DNA of 64,000 nt from Shewanella jiangmenensis (GTDB lineage: Bacteria; Pseudomonadota; Gammaproteobacteria; Enterobacterales; Shewanellaceae), in contig NZ_JAHEPS010000004.1 of the NCBI RefSeq assembly GCF_018596335.1, positions 394,637 through 458,636 of the forward strand. The letters are read 5' to 3'. The position numbers and the translations under genes are program-made. The first letter of the stretch is position 1. Each line of letters starts with the position of its first letter. Of this stretch, positions 63,401 through 64,000 are shown piece after piece. The notes below the pieces were generated by a model. It was given only the letters and a program-made list of their open reading frames with translations, had not been told where the DNA came from and ran no database searches.

Positions 63401-64000
63401 AGCACACTCCAGCTTTCGGTGGCGTCAGCATCGACGTCGGTGGCATTGAGCTGACCGGTCGCGGATGGGGTACCGGCAACGTCGGTGCCGTTATCCAGAT
63501 CACCGGCTTCCACGACAGTGCCACTGGTGACGCTGTCATTGGTGATAACCGGGCTGTCATTGGTGCCGGTGATGGTGATGGTCACCACCTGGTCGGCCCA
63601 GGCGCCCTTGTCGTCAGTCACGCGGACGGTGAAGTTGAGCACTTGGCTCTGACCTTCCTTCAGCGCCTGAGTGGCTGCGGCATTGTTGTCGAGGGTGAAA
63701 GTCCACTTGCCGGTGCCGTCTACGGAGAAGGTACCGTAGGCATTGGTGGCATTGAGCACACTCCAGCTTTCGGTGGCGTCAGCATCGACGTCGGTGGCAT
63801 TGAGCTGACCGGTGGCAGACGGGGTACCGGCAACGTCGGTGCCGTTATCCAGATCACCGGCTTCCACGACAGTGCCACTGGTGACGCTGTCATTGGTGAT
63901 AACCGGGCTGTCATTGGTGCCGGTGATGGTGATGGTCACCACCTGGTCGGCCCAGGCGCCCTTGTCGTCAGTCACGCGGACGGTGAAGTTGAGCACTTGG
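57490..64000 (-). CDS. bpfA: BpfA, giant RTX biofilm adhesin (N-terminal part lies beyond the window)
   Basis: About 2170 residues of the C-terminal part, open to the right edge. From N to C in view: near-identical 118-residue VCBS-type repeats (NDSPVITNDSV... AWADQVVTITITGT), a cadherin-like and an Ig-like segment, T1SS-143-like repeats, a carbohydrate-binding-like jelly-roll segment (SINFEDVPVSGGWSG ... LYTDMRLEAGRFYELGFDI), then glycine-rich RTX calcium repeats (GSGNDTVNGGEG, GGSGDDTLIGG, at about 57.9-58.1 kb) and a C-terminal secretion signal. No von Willebrand A motif is visible in this part. The retention module and LapG cleavage site would be at the N-terminus, not in the window. Function: surface attachment and biofilm; exported by the next three genes, released by BpfG. 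Confidence 0.95.
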   Translation of the reverse strand, partial: QVLNFTVRVTDDKGAWADQVVTITITGTNDSPVITNDSVTSGTVVEAGDLDNGTDVAGTPSATGQLNATDVDADATESWSVLNATNAYGTFSVDGTGKWTFTLDNNAAATQALKEGQSQVLNFTVRVTDDKGAWADQVVTITITGTNDSPVITNDSVTSGTVVEAGDLDNGTDVAGTPSATGQLNATDVDADATESWSVLNATNAYGTFSVDGTGKWTFTLDNNAAATQALKEGQSQVLNFTVRVTDDKGAWADQVVTITITGTNDAPIISNQEFGYFENQIAGAVVANVVASDIDGSVTGFSFKWADNSYHAVSEDGYFSIDSSGKISMTAAGAAAAVNDFEQAPNSGVYVVTATDNNGGKSDANITLFEKDLDDTPPAAPTVWIVDDGTPGDGLLTQGEISSNGAGVQLQATVSHAELLLGGVVNLTVNNGGNISNYTFKLEGGSLVNTDGSPASGFSYNNGVISWNEDVPATGQSITVTATQTDVAGNTSAQASDTATVYQPGNKDITVNESGLRATPGSTVTVNSSVGFTAGNENLTQFRFAAIGNLNQPTTSNLAAGVTIVWALANGSIVGTIGGVEVVKMSLADTNAISANTSGNITVKVELLDNIKQVNGAANLNLSSLIEGVVVEAVGSNGSVISQNISVTIVDDLIEASATNSSGLNQANATITGAVAVAGADGNDKASGDEYAADLTVNIAGWNKDTPSTWFIDSGKTTGDGEKIYYFVDKANPDVLIAYTDSGTPLAAWAGLNGNNEVSPTQTLMFTLTVNPNDGSYVMNVVNPITTVTDLPVNFTTNIGGNNKVLYVDNNGQITKDVPATVAFTMTATANGVAATVNSSANGYGVGSGKDIDDGEVLSLNFTSPITGVDGLSFTSNSGATYTDEVAVVIHGIKGGIQTTVTLEGTSADLVAAINSAGFTSISQIDFKKVTGNPDFNLLGFTSSTEHVDPVGAVLNFNVAISDSDGDVDGTNPFTVTLTPPPSTLSALTPNALNSLSEATLLTDAPDSDSSTLLFKAGGSNVNSIGFASTDGIQVDGIRQPLQWTLSSDKQTLIGSIGNKELIKLTLDWDAITAGQQGAVEVKAELIGSLPHNANADSIQISGIKVTATDGSVTANSTVTVTVADDNNLANNDGGEVNVIVDSFLVSGVVANWTTTQGGSNIQKFDGTSATNGGGLDNDDGKDQLRWGVPSDTYKSGYGFIDNDAALSGHLALNEDIVLGTFTHYNWPTQAGTSITGASMNVTFTLTDAYGKTTPVSLDLNFTHNETPNDEDDPEASKDIVKVGQTSVTFNYEGAFYTLQVVGFKDKLTGNVVTEIHTAENKENSYELVVRMVAGTGYELPSTSGNVLHNDVAGSDKVMNIVGIDAGDKQNTGVSGNVGTKVVGQYGVLTLLGDGNYNYQVTANGSKIPAGAVDTFTYTITDADGDKSSALINIAVNKVENLPVATNADSISGLEDRGPIEGNVLSNDSVNNTSVTSFSIAGSSTSYNAGNTAHTLADGVLTLKANGDYSFQPNSHWSGKVPEITYTTNTGSVGTLSITVEAVADAPTLKVGSYTNLASINFEDVPVSGGWSGVKADSISGLDTLGTWHTSNSGGKIEVGLEKTYLGGDSNNKVMEIEFNNGDKTLYTDMRLEAGRFYELGFDIAARVNSASTSGLTIKLIPLDAGGNPIMAQAVMLYDFNPTSSGWLKDQKVTLPVGTSGNYRLLFEADNSDSVGAIMDNLAFRAVDNLGYHNKFIKLGNISSSLVDKDGSESLSVKLQGLPEGAILKDGLGNTAVVGADGTLDISSWDKSNLQIKAPNTGTFNVTVVATATEASNLDKAQTNGSFQVTVLPPATISNGAQGNDTFLLTESGNQAQFAVDLGAYFSGITPVGSVDLGVQYFAKSTELLINAGASNDYVDLGVSTANNVVNTGSSLPNLHNAVVTQAEIMASKFMTEANITDGDGTLLNDVLQQMQPKTDTVNLGSGNDTVNGGEGNQVVYGGGGNDLLIGGEGIDGLRGGSGDDTLIGGLGDDVLRGDGGNDVLRGDGGSDIFVWKAGETGTDHIIDFNVNEDKLDLSDLLQGEENGNLEDFLSFSFGNSSTTIEIDANKDGVIDQRIVLDGVDLRDAYNLQGQDADGVQSGIINGLLGNGTGPLIVDTQSDSGDAQPIMRSAPQPLDEDRRDTILP
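63206..64000 (-). repeat. 354-bp tandem repeats of bpfA (VCBS-type, 118 aa)
   Basis: Unit boundaries (start of a shared TTGGTGCCGG) fall at 63206, 63560 and 63914, exactly 354 bp apart; the third is cut by the window. Between units 1 and 2 only a handful of differences are visible, such as GTGAAGGTCC versus GTGAAAGTCC, so they are homogenised or recently duplicated. Assemblies may collapse them. Confidence 0.97.

Noticed and set aside
63206..64000. Mobile element or integrated duplication at the right edge
   Set aside because: The 354-bp direct repeats are in-frame protein domain repeats of the adhesin, with no transposase or terminal inverted repeats.

Overview
The window looks like chromosomal DNA of a Shewanella species. 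This is inferred from gene content and order: an AcnD/PrpF-type methylcitrate operon, divergent ilvY-ilvC followed by ilvGMDA, several orphan periplasmic binding proteins, many c-di-GMP proteins, a Tat-exported flavocytochrome-type reductase, and a bpfA-type adhesin locus in the order known from Shewanella. There is no phage, transposon, CRISPR array or island boundary. Both edges cut through genes: a flavoprotein on the left and the giant adhesin on the right.

Layout. 1-2.4 kb: Tat flavoprotein reductase (cut) divergent from a TetR regulator, with a candidate operator between them. 2.4-6.9 kb: a 1494-aa sensor with a periplasmic beta-propeller, PAS, GGDEF and EAL domains. 7.1-14.3 kb: the propionate (methylcitrate) operon, GntR regulator-prpB-prpC-acnD-prpF, reading leftwards. 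14.6-25.2 kb: housekeeping and sensory genes: DUF523, two tandem acyltransferases, two orphan solute-binding proteins, comM, a periplasmic-binding-protein/diguanylate-cyclase pair and ytfL. 25.2-33.7 kb: branched-chain amino acid synthesis, ilvY<->ilvC, a structured RNA-like spacer, an ilvL leader peptide with a full attenuator, then ilvG-ilvM-ilvD-ilvA. 33.8-38.2 kb: class V aminotransferase, an orphan binding protein, a PAP2 phosphatase, an unrecognised 298-aa protein and ubiK. 38.4-43.3 kb: TetR-MFP-RND efflux operon with a perfect 20-bp operator palindrome. 43.4-48.1 kb: rep helicase and a GAF-GAF-GGDEF protein with a degenerate EAL domain. 48.3-48.8 kb: tRNA-Arg, tRNA-His and two identical tRNA-Pro. 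49.1-64 kb: bpfA locus (RTX adhesin, type I exporter, OmpA-like lipoprotein, periplasmic protease BpfG, c-di-GMP receptor BpfD), reading leftwards.

How they work together. c-di-GMP is the recurring theme: three proteins with intact GGDEF/GGEEF motifs could feed the BpfD (LapD-type) receptor, which protects the BpfA adhesin from the BpfG protease. The second theme is carbon and amino acid metabolism, with local regulators (GntR, IlvY) and attenuation control of ilvGMDA. A third, unusual feature is seven unrelated short tandem-repeat tracts (12-18 bp units, 4-5 copies). Six lie in intergenic DNA and one lies in frame inside a diguanylate cyclase gene.
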